Notes: generated by a model not told the origin, from the sequence alone. DNA of 25,508 nucleotides from a virus (IMGVR_UViG_3300031141_000036:1-25508); one strand, 5' to 3'. Positions 12,809 to 22,234 are shown, numbered from the stretch's first letter. A program made the numbers and translations.

Positions 12809-15800
12809 CCTCTTTGCGCCCGCTCTGCAATCTCTTGGTTCTTGCGGTCCCCGAAGTAACTTGGGGCAAAGGTTTTAGCACTTTCAATTATGTCCGTGCC
12901 AACATCCCCGATTGTATTTGCCGCGTTGCTTACGAAGCCACTCGCTGTGTCTAAAAGTGTTTGAGGCTCTGTCGGTTGAACTACCTCTTGTACCAGCGGC
13001 ACCGGAGCCTGAACTTGCACCGGAGCCTGAACTTGACCCTGACCTACGTTAGCTATAGCGGCGTCTGTTTCTTGAGCTATCTTAGCTCTTTTCGCAGCTA
13101 ATCGAGCAGCACGTTCTTGAGCCCCAACCTCTGGGGAAAGCGGCTGGTTGCGAACATCATTAGATAACCCATTAAACGTGCCCCATGGTATGTCTTGGAT
13201 GACCCGTGGAGCACGGTCCTCGGAGCGCATTGTCATTCTTATTTCTTTGATGAGCTCTTTAGAAGCCAACCCAGGCCAGAACCTACCATCTAAGATAGCC
13301 TTAACTTCAGCAGCCCCCAGTCCCGCGCTTTTTAGCTGACGTGTAAGGTCTGTGTCCGTAGCGTTTAGTTTCCGTGCTTGCTGTACATTGTAGTACAACT
13401 TGCTTTGCTCACGGTACAGGTTGTCAAGATATGTATTCCAAGATTCAGTCATCTGTTCTACTGTGCTGTCGGCTCGTTTAATCACACGAGTCGCCACGCT
13501 TTTTGCAGATGAACGGAGCGGCAAATATTCTCCGCCTTTAAATGTAAAGTCTTCTCGTGTGTTCAGAGTGATTGGAGTCATCCCTGTGACCGCTCTAGCT
13601 AACTCTTCGTTACCTGTAAACGTTTGCCCTCGAGTTCCTGGCTGTCCAGATAGAGCACGATATAAACGTCCAGCTTGAAGTTCTCCACCACGTTCTTCTG
13701 TAGCCATCCGGGCATAACCAGGGATGTACGCACTTAGCATATGCGTCACACCTTGAGATACTTTTGATCCTAGACTCTCTCCATCTTGATAAATCTTTGA
13801 ACCTGTCTGAGTTTCCCCACCTCGTCCTAGCCATGAAGAAGGGAGAACGTCCAGCGCGCGCTCAAAGATAATAGACTCAGAAGCGAAGGGCTCAAGGTAT
13901 CCAAGAATCCCGGCCCAAGAAGCAGCGGTAATTTTCTCTACGTCACTGGCGTTAAGCTCGCCTTTTTCTTGAAATGTACGCATGGCGTTGATGATTGGAT
14001 CTCGGACAAACCCGTAAGGATTAACAAAACTCTGATCGAACAACTGCATTCTGCCGCGGCCGTCATTGCTGATAACACCCAAGGCGTGGCCTTGGTAGAA
14101 CTCTCCTACCAGTGACTCCGCCGCGTCCATCTCTTCTTGCGTGGTTCCCGTTGCAAGCATCGAGGCTTTGGTAACGGCAGCAGGCGTACCCGCGGATACA
14201 GCTAAGAAAGATATTAGTCGTTGAGACCCAATGCCCCGGATCTGACGCTCTAGTATGCCAGCCCTTTCTTTACCAATAATCTTTTTTAAATCGTCATCTA
14301 CTCTAAACGAAAGTTCTTTTAATCCTCTGTGCATTGTGTTGTAGGAGTTGCGGATATTTTCAGAAGCAAACGATGTAAAGTTACCAACTACTGGAATGGC
14401 ATCTAACACGCGAACAGCTTTACCGATCCGAGAGTAGACAGGCATTGTGTCTTTGACCGTGTCCCCAGCCATAGTAAGTAGCAAGTTCGAAGGGCTGTCG
14501 GCCACAGCCAAACTACCTGCTCTTTTTGCAAGCCCTGAGTCCACAAGGTTTTTAGCTAACGCACTTCTAATGCCAACAGCGGAAGTACTTGACACTCCGC
14601 TGCCAAGTACATCCAAACCCGCTTTGCCCAAAGCGTTGGTCATCTTAGATTGCTCGGAAAAGACAGCCATCAGTTTAAAGAATGAGTCTGATTCAGAATA
14701 TAACTTCTCAAATTGTTTCATAAACGGAATGGCTTTGTTAATAGTTCCAAACACATTAGAGACTTTTTCACTGGCACTAAACTTTTGAGCAAAGTCCCTG
14801 TAGTCTCTTAAAGCACTGGTCACTAGGCTTGTGTCCATAACCCCCAAGGCCCCAAGTTCTTGCGAGAACCGAGCGAAACCGGCATCGTCCATGTGGTCTA
14901 CGTTAGCCGCGATTAAACGAAACGTGTCCACAAAGTCAGAGTCCCGGCCAAGATTCCCGTTACCGGCTAGGTACATTAAGTTCCCGTAGATGTTTCTAAC
15001 CTGAGAGATGGGGTTTGGAACAATAGCCATACGTTGCGCTTGCCCTTTGAGCGTTGCGCCAATGGCTACAGCTTGACCCAATCCGTCCAGCCCCATTCGA
15101 GCAGGCGTGGTTAACGCATCTTTAACCTCGGGTCGAACATATGCGCCTGTCATATCTGCAAATTTACCGCCGAATACTCCGGTGGTTAATTCTCCAGTGT
15201 CGTCCATTCCAATTCTAACGTAACCCAAACTTTTTAATCTGTCGTCAGCCGCGATAATTGCTGCGTCAGTCCCAGCATTTCCAACATCTGCGCCGGAACG
15301 TGCCTTTGCTACATCGGGAGTAGCGGCCCCTCGCCTATCAACAGATCTAATGATTGCAGGGAGCTCTCCTTTTGCAACCCTCTCCAATCCGTCTTCTAGG
15401 TTTGTCCCTAACTCACGGCCCACGCCTCGATAGAAGTTTGCTCCAGCCAGGGTGTTAGCCATATCCGATATAGTGCTCATAAACACTTTCTTTGGATCGA
15501 TGACCTCACCCTTTAACGCCCGTAGTTCAGGAAGCTCGTCTAGACCCTCAATACGTTTGATGAACATGTCATCGGCCAACCCAACAGCACGTCCTTCTTG
15601 GATGACTTCAGTTCTTCCAACTTTAAAACTATTTTGTAATTCAGTAAGGATTCTCTTTGCATCAGGCACATCTTTTGCACCCGCAAGTCCTATGTACTCG
15701 TACAGTTTGGAACTAGCCATCTCGTCCAATTCTTTTGAAGAGTAGGGAGCCTCTGGAAACACAGCACCTTCGAACTTCACCTGTAGTTTTTGTATCCCAG

Positions 15801-17337
15801 TAAGTGGCTTTTGAAGATTTTTATTTTCAAGAGCAGTTCTCAGTTCTTTATAGGCTGACTTAAAGGCTGGGCCCTCTATGTCTAACTGTTTATAGAACTC
15901 TTCCTTGTTATCGTATTGCTTAAACCGGCGACGAAGAAAGCCCGCGGTAGATGCCTTGTGCGCTTTGACATCTTCAAGCGCACTTTTAAGTCCTGGGTTT
16001 ACTTTGCCGGAGAGCACCATCTCGTCGTGTCTAAGCTCAAGTTCTTTAAATATGCTATCTTGAAAATCAAGGTCCAATTTAAGCATACGTTCTGCTGCTT
16101 GTTTAGCGCGAGGTGTGTACCCGTCAAGCGCGGTGCTGTTAGCCTCAGTTAGAAACTTATACAAATCTTTTTCTAGTTTAGCGCGCTGTTTTTTAGTTTT
16201 CTTGGTGACATCAACAATGGTCATAAACTGACCAGTGGAGTTCTCCCACTCCTCAAAAAACTTCAACGCTGTACGTTGCGCGTCGGCACCCACGGCCTCT
16301 ACGTCTAAGATCTCTTCCGCCAGCTTGGCGTACTTAGTTCCGGTGGCGCTTAACTGTTCCGTTAGAAACTTTTTGCTGGCTCCCACCCCTGGAATCTTAC
16401 CTATCTGTCTTCCGGCGGCGTTGAATATGCTGGAAGAAGTTCTCGCCAATGTAGACGTCACAGCAGAAACACCAGGCACAGTACCCAAGGACCTAGCAGC
16501 TATGCCCGCAACAGGAAGCCCCACGTCGAATGTTAAACTGGCAAATCCTCCTTCAAATCCACGTCGTAGTTTGTTCCTTATTATGCCACCCGCAAGGTCA
16601 GAACCTTCCATCTGAGAGGTATCTTCTGTTTGAAGCAGGGGCATTACATCAAAGGCGTCGGACATAGTAGCTCGACCATCTGGAGTAACGAGGGTTTCAT
16701 AGGCCCCAGTTGCCAAGGCTGTGGTTCCGATTAAACCCGTCCTAGATTTAAGAAGAGCTTTACCTGTGGCAGATTCCCCGAAGGCATCTGCGGAACGGAA
16801 GAACCTACTCTTAGCTTTCTTTGCACCTTTAGTCGTAACGCGGGCAAGGTTGGCGCCTTTGGCCACAGAACTAGCGCGGCCCAGCCATCCCGCTATTGGG
16901 ATAAACCCAAGGCCAAAACCCAACAACTCCTCGGTGACTTCGCCGGCGGTAGTCTTGGGGTCAAGGTCGTGTTCTTTTTTAAAACCCTCGAACGCCTCTG
17001 TAACAGGGCGGGCGTATTCTGTGCCCAAAGAGAGATCGAGGCCCGCCGCAGCAAACTCCGCAATACCTTGGGCCACGGTTACAGGAGCAACGACCAGCCC
17101 ACGGCCGATGTCCGTGAACGTAGATTCCTCATACGGGGCAAGAATATCAAGAGCTTGTTTCTTCAACGCCTTGGCTGATTTTACATCTCCATTTTCAAAT
17201 GCAGCAATTGCTTGCCCAGCTATTAACTCGTGTTCCTGTTGAGCAAGAGCTTGTTTTTTTAAACGCTTTGCTCCTTCGATGTCGCCGCTTTCGTATCGAG
17301 AAATCGCCGCTTGTTCTAGTTCCCGGAATGTTGGCAT
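12802..17337 (-). CDS. Large internal virion / DNA-ejection-type protein (1511 aa)
   Basis: At 1511 residues it is the largest gene here. Two similar N-terminal units, AISRYESGDIEGAKRLKKQ (from residue 11) and AIAAFENGDVKSAKALKKQ (from residue 43), form a helical repeat. Residues about 65-270 are rich in Gly/Ala hydrophobic stretches that could be membrane-active; long helical segments follow. NPYGFVRDPIINAM at about 1100 lies in a region resembling the C-terminal part of T7 gp16-type proteins in many marine podoviruses. A Gln/Pro/Val linker (about 1434-1446) precedes the C-terminus. No peptidase or transglycosylase motif was found by eye. By size and place, an ejectosome component is likely. 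GGAGAGGAG precedes the ATG. Confidence 0.78.
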   Translation of the reverse strand: MPTFRELEQAAISRYESGDIEGAKRLKKQALAQQEHELIAGQAIAAFENGDVKSAKALKKQALDILAPYEESTFTDIGRGLVVAPVTVAQGIAEFAAAGLDLSLGTEYARPVTEAFEGFKKEHDLDPKTTAGEVTEELLGFGLGFIPIAGWLGRASSVAKGANLARVTTKGAKKAKSRFFRSADAFGESATGKALLKSRTGLIGTTALATGAYETLVTPDGRATMSDAFDVMPLLQTEDTSQMEGSDLAGGIIRNKLRRGFEGGFASLTFDVGLPVAGIAARSLGTVPGVSAVTSTLARTSSSIFNAAGRQIGKIPGVGASKKFLTEQLSATGTKYAKLAEEILDVEAVGADAQRTALKFFEEWENSTGQFMTIVDVTKKTKKQRAKLEKDLYKFLTEANSTALDGYTPRAKQAAERMLKLDLDFQDSIFKELELRHDEMVLSGKVNPGLKSALEDVKAHKASTAGFLRRRFKQYDNKEEFYKQLDIEGPAFKSAYKELRTALENKNLQKPLTGIQKLQVKFEGAVFPEAPYSSKELDEMASSKLYEYIGLAGAKDVPDAKRILTELQNSFKVGRTEVIQEGRAVGLADDMFIKRIEGLDELPELRALKGEVIDPKKVFMSTISDMANTLAGANFYRGVGRELGTNLEDGLERVAKGELPAIIRSVDRRGAATPDVAKARSGADVGNAGTDAAIIAADDRLKSLGYVRIGMDDTGELTTGVFGGKFADMTGAYVRPEVKDALTTPARMGLDGLGQAVAIGATLKGQAQRMAIVPNPISQVRNIYGNLMYLAGNGNLGRDSDFVDTFRLIAANVDHMDDAGFARFSQELGALGVMDTSLVTSALRDYRDFAQKFSASEKVSNVFGTINKAIPFMKQFEKLYSESDSFFKLMAVFSEQSKMTNALGKAGLDVLGSGVSSTSAVGIRSALAKNLVDSGLAKRAGSLAVADSPSNLLLTMAGDTVKDTMPVYSRIGKAVRVLDAIPVVGNFTSFASENIRNSYNTMHRGLKELSFRVDDDLKKIIGKERAGILERQIRGIGSQRLISFLAVSAGTPAAVTKASMLATGTTQEEMDAAESLVGEFYQGHALGVISNDGRGRMQLFDQSFVNPYGFVRDPIINAMRTFQEKGELNASDVEKITAASWAGILGYLEPFASESIIFERALDVLPSSWLGRGGETQTGSKIYQDGESLGSKVSQGVTHMLSAYIPGYARMATEERGGELQAGRLYRALSGQPGTRGQTFTGNEELARAVTGMTPITLNTREDFTFKGGEYLPLRSSAKSVATRVIKRADSTVEQMTESWNTYLDNLYREQSKLYYNVQQARKLNATDTDLTRQLKSAGLGAAEVKAILDGRFWPGLASKELIKEIRMTMRSEDRAPRVIQDIPWGTFNGLSNDVRNQPLSPEVGAQERAARLAAKRAKIAQETDAAIANVGQGQVQAPVQVQAPVPLVQEVVQPTEPQTLLDTASGFVSNAANTIGDVGTDIIESAKTFAPSYFGDRKNQEIAERAQRGQ
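13000..13035 (-). repeat. Two tandem 18-bp direct repeats in the 1511-aa gene
   Basis: The plus-strand unit CACCGGAGCCTGAACTTG occurs twice head to tail, at 13000-13017 and 13018-13035. It encodes two copies of a six-residue Gln/Val/Ala/Pro unit, followed by diverged copies. It is a perfect in-frame duplication in a flexible linker, typical of slippage. Confidence 0.95.
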
Positions 17338-17358
17338 TGAGTTCTCCTCTCCGTATTA

Positions 17359-20016
17359 CTAGATTTCGTTAAGTGTTACTTTATTTGAACCGGCGGCTCC
17401 GCCACCGTAAGGCTCACCAGGAAACACTATATCAGAAAACCTTCTAAGCTGTGCGTCGGGAAAACCCATTTTTTCTAACGCAGTAATAGGGGTCTCGTCA
17501 GAGCCCAGCATATCATAATCAATTCCGTCAAACGCTTTACTTATAGCAGCCAGTGCAGGATCGGTTTTTAAAATACTCTTTGGGGTTTTAAACATCTCCG
17601 CTATTTTAAGTTTGGCTTCATACAATTCCAACGATTGCTCGGATTTCCGACCTTCATCTTTCAACCTCTGACGGGTCTCTAGCTCAGTTAAAGCAATTCT
17701 ATTTACCTGATCCTGTGATCTTTCGTCAGCTCTTACTCCTGCGGCAAGTGCTGTTCTTCGATCCTCTTCAGCCGATTGAATAGCCATCATATTAATCTTG
17801 TCTTGGCGAGCCTGTTCAATACTTCTATCTTCTTTCATCATCTTCGTGCCATCAAGCATGCCCTGTGCTATGTTGGTCAAGGCACTCGGATCTTGGCCCG
17901 CGGCGATAGCAAACCCGATCATAGCAAAGTCGTTCCATTTATCCTTGGCGCTGTCTTTGTCTTTGCCCCCAAGCATATCTGCGTACATCTTCTGGTAATC
18001 TTTGACCGTGCTAGGAGCGAAAAGGGTTTTCCCTGTACCCGCGGCACCTGCACCGTCGTCCTTTTCAATTTTATCTGCAACGTCAGGAACTATAGCCATA
18101 GAGTTCAGACTGCCTTGAGTAAGTTTTTCTTCTCTGGCCCTAAATTCTTTCGCCGTTTCGGGTTCAACTTTTGTTTCCGTGCCCGTTGGAACTTCGGCAG
18201 CGACAATCGCGTTTTGAGCTCTTATTTTTTCAGAGTCTTTAAGACGCATAGAGTTTAGCCCGCCTTGAGCGTTAACACGATCTTCTTCTTGTTTTCTGAA
18301 CTCTTGCGCTGCTTTGTCCTCAGAGGCTTTGGTAAAAGCTGCAAACCGAGCTTCATCGGTTGCGGGATCGTCGGTAAAGAAGAACTCAGAGCCGTCAATG
18401 TCTCGAACGGCTTCCATTTCGGAGCTAACCCCTGTGTTTGAGGCTGCATCTTCTGCAAGTTTTTCTGATGCGTCAAACACCTGAGTCCCCGCACCAGTGT
18501 CAAACACAGAAACAGCAGGTCCTACCGCTCTATTTCCAAATCCTGAAACTATTTTCCGGCTCACGTTCTTAGGAGTAATGGATTGACGAAGTATCCCTAG
18601 ATCGTACCCAGCCTCGATAGCTTCACGACGAGAGTTTAAAGCACTTCGTTCTCCGCTAGATAAACTTTTTCCAGCAAGCTGCTCGGAGATGCTTTGATAC
18701 TCAGCTATTTTAGCTTTGAGAGCTTCGGCTTGCGCAGCGTCACTCTCATCTTGTTGACTTATCCTAGCGTCAAAATACGAGGAGCCCGCATTAGTAACAT
18801 TCGCCAACAAGTTTTCTCCTGCGCCCATAATACTGCGCCCTAAATCCCCGATGCGCAAACCGGGCCGACCCGCCTGTGTTTGCCCACCGTCCTCCGCTTG
18901 CTCCGCTTGCTCTGCTTGCTCTGCTTGAGCCTTGATTATTTCGTTCACACGGCTTGAGGTAGATGTGCCGTCATCCGGGTTCACACGGCTTGAGATAGAT
19001 GTGCCCTCATCAATACGCGCGATAGCTTCCCCTGATGGGTCTCGCTCTGCAATTAACGCCATGGCCTCAGCCAAGATCCGAGCTTCGCGTTCTGCTGGAG
19101 TTTCCTCACCACCCTTGGCTTGCGATGCCAATAATTCCTCACTTTGAAGCGTGCCGTCGCTCTGAAACTGTTTCTCAAGTCGAGCTTGCTCTAACGCTGT
19201 GGGGAAACCCATGCTTGGGGGGCCACTCCTCGGGAAGTCTGTACTTTGAGATTGTGACATAGGTACGGTCAAACCCCCAAATGGTGATTGCATCGTTTTA
19301 CCTAAATATCTCGTGAGGTTTTCCTCTCTTCGAGCGGCGTCAGGGAACAAAGAAAAGTTAGAGAGTTGTTCTTTCAACTTAGCTAACGCCGCTCGACGGT
19401 TAGCTGTCCGAGGGTCCTCCTCCACAACATCGCCAAGTGTTCGGGGGCCGTCCGCGCGTGTCGAAGCTGCGTTCATCATCTGATCAATAGAAAGGTCGGA
19501 CAAGCCTTGTGGGCTCTCGGTGCGGATAGGACTGTCAGAAGAAAACCCTTGGAGGCTTAGTGGATTAACATCTATTGAAGGCGACCCAAGTTGATCCAAA
19601 GTTGTCTGCGCTAAAGGTTCCGCTTCAGGTAGTGCAACGTCAAGGCCGGCAAACATCCGCTTAACATAGCTGTTATCAGTAGTAACAACCTCTGCGAAAG
19701 AACCGTCTTTTTTGAGTTCAGATAATATTTCAGGCGTAGCTTCTTTGACCAAGAACAAGTCTCTAAACCTCCTGCCGTACACGCTTTGACTAAGAAGTTG
19801 CAACTCAGAAGACGTAAGATGTAAGAACTCGTTCCCTTCCATAAGACCAGGAATTTGAACAAGGAACATCGAGGGCGCCACGGCATCCTTACTTCCTTCA
19901 GAAAACCTCTGCGCTTCGCCCATCAGTTCAGGGGACGAGGTCATTATGCCGCCCATGTTTGCAAGTTTGGACCGAGCGTCACGGTTCGAGAAGAGCTTCC
20001 TATTTTCTACTTTCAT
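17359..20016 (-). CDS. Large repeat-containing virion protein (885 aa)
   Basis: The N-terminus (KLFSNRDARSKLANMGGIMTSS) is of a type I associate with marine podovirus structural proteins. The middle is low-complexity and disordered: a duplicated 12-residue unit GTSxSSRVNPDD (residues about 334-357), a QAE run (about 363-374) and two copies of an EFR…LNSM module (about 565-590 and 617-640). Residues about 680-800 are helical and charged (GQDPSALTNIAQGMLDG, then long Glu/Arg/Gln helices), likely a coiled coil. The gene lies 21 bases upstream of the 1511-residue gene in the same direction. Probable internal virion protein acting with it; not identified by name. Confidence 0.75.
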   Translation of the reverse strand: MKVENRKLFSNRDARSKLANMGGIMTSSPELMGEAQRFSEGSKDAVAPSMFLVQIPGLMEGNEFLHLTSSELQLLSQSVYGRRFRDLFLVKEATPEILSELKKDGSFAEVVTTDNSYVKRMFAGLDVALPEAEPLAQTTLDQLGSPSIDVNPLSLQGFSSDSPIRTESPQGLSDLSIDQMMNAASTRADGPRTLGDVVEEDPRTANRRAALAKLKEQLSNFSLFPDAARREENLTRYLGKTMQSPFGGLTVPMSQSQSTDFPRSGPPSMGFPTALEQARLEKQFQSDGTLQSEELLASQAKGGEETPAEREARILAEAMALIAERDPSGEAIARIDEGTSISSRVNPDDGTSTSSRVNEIIKAQAEQAEQAEQAEDGGQTQAGRPGLRIGDLGRSIMGAGENLLANVTNAGSSYFDARISQQDESDAAQAEALKAKIAEYQSISEQLAGKSLSSGERSALNSRREAIEAGYDLGILRQSITPKNVSRKIVSGFGNRAVGPAVSVFDTGAGTQVFDASEKLAEDAASNTGVSSEMEAVRDIDGSEFFFTDDPATDEARFAAFTKASEDKAAQEFRKQEEDRVNAQGGLNSMRLKDSEKIRAQNAIVAAEVPTGTETKVEPETAKEFRAREEKLTQGSLNSMAIVPDVADKIEKDDGAGAAGTGKTLFAPSTVKDYQKMYADMLGGKDKDSAKDKWNDFAMIGFAIAAGQDPSALTNIAQGMLDGTKMMKEDRSIEQARQDKINMMAIQSAEEDRRTALAAGVRADERSQDQVNRIALTELETRQRLKDEGRKSEQSLELYEAKLKIAEMFKTPKSILKTDPALAAISKAFDGIDYDMLGSDETPITALEKMGFPDAQLRRFSDIVFPGEPYGGGAAGSNKVTLNEI
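18892..18927 (-). repeat. Four tandem 9-bp repeats (QAE codons)
   Basis: CTCCGCTTG, CTCCGCTTG, CTCTGCTTG, CTCTGCTTG follow each other exactly. On the coding minus strand each is Gln-Ala-Glu. The C/T change is synonymous (GAG versus GAA-side wobble of the unit), so the protein repeat is kept while the DNA diverges. Confidence 0.93.
18944..19015 (-). repeat. Tandem 36-bp repeat in the 885-aa gene
   Basis: Two adjacent units starting TTCACACGGCTTGAG (18944 and 18980) agree at 30 of 36 bases and encode 12-residue units of the form GTSxSSRVN plus linker. The in-frame period indicates duplication of a short protein element. Confidence 0.9.
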
Positions 20017-20030
20017 AACAAGTCCTTACG

Positions 20031-21425
20031 TTACTGATTTGCTCGATACATACCATACAAACCACCGGCTAGGCCGCCAATTTGTGATACGGCGCTTGGT
20101 CCAGGGGCCGATGACTGAGTATAAGATGACTGCCCGATAGGCATACCCTGATAGATGTCTGAGTAAAAGCCCAAGTCTTGCATAGGCTGTTGGTACTGCT
20201 GATACTGGTTCTGGTATGTAGCGTCCAACTGTGCTTGGTTGAGGCCCTGCTGTTGCTGGCCAATTCGTGCAAGCTGATTGTAGTCGTTCATTGCCAGACC
20301 CTGCTGCGCTTCGCCCAGTTGAGCTTGCTGCATGCCCATGGATCCAAGGCCCTGGGCCATTGCACCGTACTGGTTGGCGGCATTCATGCCCATGTTGCCG
20401 TACTGGTAGCCTAGGTTCCCGACGTTCTGACCAAGTTGGCCCATCTGGTTGGCAGTCTGTAGGCCCATCTGAGCGCCTTGCATGCCCATGGCACCCGCTT
20501 GTTGAGCGCCCTGCATACCTAACTGAGTTGCGTTAAGACCTGTTGCGGCACCCGCTTGACCCATCTGGCTGGTCATCCCAGCGGCTGATTGCTGACGTTG
20601 TCTTGCTTGCTCATACGCATTTTGAGCGCGGTTGGATGCACTTTCATACCCAGCCTGACGCATTCCAGAGGCAGTCTTAGCCTGCTGATCAAGGGTGTTC
20701 CTAGAGATTTCGCCTTGTGCAATGCCCTGACGTGATCCGCCAAAGGAGCCCGCGCCAACGGCTCCAGCGCCAAGTTGGTTCTGTTGCTGCTGACCGGCTC
20801 GTGCCACGTCGGCCATGGCCGCATCAATTACGGACGACTCATACGGGTTCATGTACTTTTGAATAGAGGCTGGGTCAAACTCAGCAGCAGACCCCTGAAG
20901 ACCTGCGATGCCCGCTTGTGACGCGCCCATGCCATACTGGCCCATGCCGCGAGCGGCTTGCGAGGCTTGCATAATGCCTCTAGCACCAGCCCCGGCGGCG
21001 GCTTGGCCTCGGGCCCCTGCGCCTTGAGAACTTGTAATAGCATTTTTCATCTGCTCGGTTGCAAAATCACGGTACGGTGTTGCACCTTGATACGCATCGC
21101 CTATCATCTGCTGGGCGCGACCTACACCCTGAACACCAGAACCAACGGTATATGCCCCGGCTTGAAGCATCGGCATATAAGAGCCAACGCCGCTTGTAGC
21201 CATCGCATCTGCTTGGTTCTGAAGAGCAGTCCTGCCTGCAACACTGCGCGTTGGCATTTTAAGGTTGCGGAGTTGCTCATCGGTCATCGAGCCAGAACGC
21301 GCCCTGTAACCACGCATTGCTTCGTCAAGAATGCCAGAATAGTTTTTGTCCGAAGAGGACATATACTTCTTCATCCACTCTGGGATGTCAGTAATCTGTG
21401 TGTTCTGTGAAGTTTGCGTAGCCAT
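20031..21425 (-). CDS. Gly/Gln/Ala/Met-rich virion protein (464 aa)
   Basis: The N-terminus (PEWMKKYMSSSDKNYSGIL) is ordinary, but residues about 130-420 are dominated by Gly, Gln, Ala and Met, with quasi-periodic short words (GMQGAQ, MGQLGQN, YGNMGMN, QQQQ). The period is near 7-8 residues, compatible with long helices carrying small-residue faces or a flexible fibrous segment. The end, GGLAGGLYGMYRANQ, is a small glycine-zipper. Such compositions occur in podovirus internal virion proteins that form a translocation tube, which fits the neighbours. It overlaps the upstream gene by one base (TAATG) and has AAGGA-type sites nearby. No enzymatic motif. Confidence 0.75.
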   Translation of the reverse strand: MATQTSQNTQITDIPEWMKKYMSSSDKNYSGILDEAMRGYRARSGSMTDEQLRNLKMPTRSVAGRTALQNQADAMATSGVGSYMPMLQAGAYTVGSGVQGVGRAQQMIGDAYQGATPYRDFATEQMKNAITSSQGAGARGQAAAGAGARGIMQASQAARGMGQYGMGASQAGIAGLQGSAAEFDPASIQKYMNPYESSVIDAAMADVARAGQQQQNQLGAGAVGAGSFGGSRQGIAQGEISRNTLDQQAKTASGMRQAGYESASNRAQNAYEQARQRQQSAAGMTSQMGQAGAATGLNATQLGMQGAQQAGAMGMQGAQMGLQTANQMGQLGQNVGNLGYQYGNMGMNAANQYGAMAQGLGSMGMQQAQLGEAQQGLAMNDYNQLARIGQQQQGLNQAQLDATYQNQYQQYQQPMQDLGFYSDIYQGMPIGQSSYTQSSAPGPSAVSQIGGLAGGLYGMYRANQ

Positions 21426-22234
21426 TATGCTTGCCCTCGCTCAAAATCTCTCATCATGGCATACATATTAGCTGCCCCTTTTTTTCTATCGCCGTTGCCC
21501 GCGCCCGTAACCGCCGCCTCAGTCATTACAAACTCACCGTCTGACAACAACGCTTTCTGTACAGGGACACCGCCCTGTCGAATCTCCGCAGGAACCGAAT
21601 CACTGGTCCCAGTTCCGGGGCCCTCGATAAAGCCACCTTGGGCGCGCCTTAACGTAGTGGGCTCGGGCAAGTATTCCATGGGGTAACTAAATCCCATTTT
21701 TTCCTCATACTTTCGATCTTCGGCACTGGCTTCTGCCATAGTGTCAAACGGAGAGCCCGTGTGAAATGAGAAGTACTTGGGCTTTGAGGCATCTTGGTCT
21801 TGAGTGGCACCTGCGGCTGCGCCCACAATAGACCCTGCTGCCAAAAGATTAACGGGGTCAGACAAAAACCCTTCCATAAACCCTTTGTCTTTAACCGCTT
21901 TTTTAGCCAGTCCCGCCACTGACTCATTGGCAACGACCGCCGATGCGTTAGCGGTCACAGCATTTTGAGTAGCTAAATCCGCGATGCCCTGCGAAGTCCC
22001 GATGCCCGCGCTCCCAAGAGCGCCAGAGATTGTTTTGCCAATACTGGTTTCACGCAAGAATGGAGACGCGAATTTACCAATGACCCCCGCAGTTACAGCG
22101 TTCCGAATAGCTTTTTTTGGGCTGTCTCCGTCGAGCAAAGATCCAATGCCCGAGCCGAGGGCTGGGCCAATAAGAGGTCCAAGGCCTGGGATAAGAGCCC
22201 CTGCCAGTCCCCCGAGTGTGGAAAATAAACCCAT
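21425..22234 (-). CDS. Glycine-zipper virion protein (269 aa)
   Basis: Residues about 5-36 form a glycine-zipper-like hydrophobic stretch (GLAGALIPGLGPLIG) that could enter a membrane, and a second Ala/Gly-rich hydrophobic stretch lies near 128-142. The C-terminal 70 residues carry GGFIEGPGTGTSDSVPAEI, LLSDGEFVMTEAAVTGAG and GAANMYAMMRDFE, a signature I recall from many phage tail or ejection proteins (GTSDS…SDGEFV). The gene is between the tiny CxxC protein and the Gln/Gly-rich protein, both coupled through TAATG overlaps. A DNA-ejection or tail-tip role is likely; the exact role is unknown. Confidence 0.76.
   Translation of the reverse strand: MGLFSTLGGLAGALIPGLGPLIGPALGSGIGSLLDGDSPKKAIRNAVTAGVIGKFASPFLRETSIGKTISGALGSAGIGTSQGIADLATQNAVTANASAVVANESVAGLAKKAVKDKGFMEGFLSDPVNLLAAGSIVGAAAGATQDQDASKPKYFSFHTGSPFDTMAEASAEDRKYEEKMGFSYPMEYLPEPTTLRRAQGGFIEGPGTGTSDSVPAEIRQGGVPVQKALLSDGEFVMTEAAVTGAGNGDRKKGAANMYAMMRDFERGQA

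Noticed and set aside
16721-17242. 173-residue plus-strand open frame
   Set aside because: It is antisense to the start of the 1511-residue gene, is Pro/Arg/Ser-rich as expected for a shadow frame, and has no context.
17776-18258. 160-residue plus-strand open frame
   Set aside because: It is antisense to the 885-residue gene, and the Phe/His/Cys-rich composition is typical of a shadow frame.
18892-19015. CRISPR-like array
   Set aside because: Units are in-frame codon repeats of 9 and 36 bp without spacers, inside a coding region.
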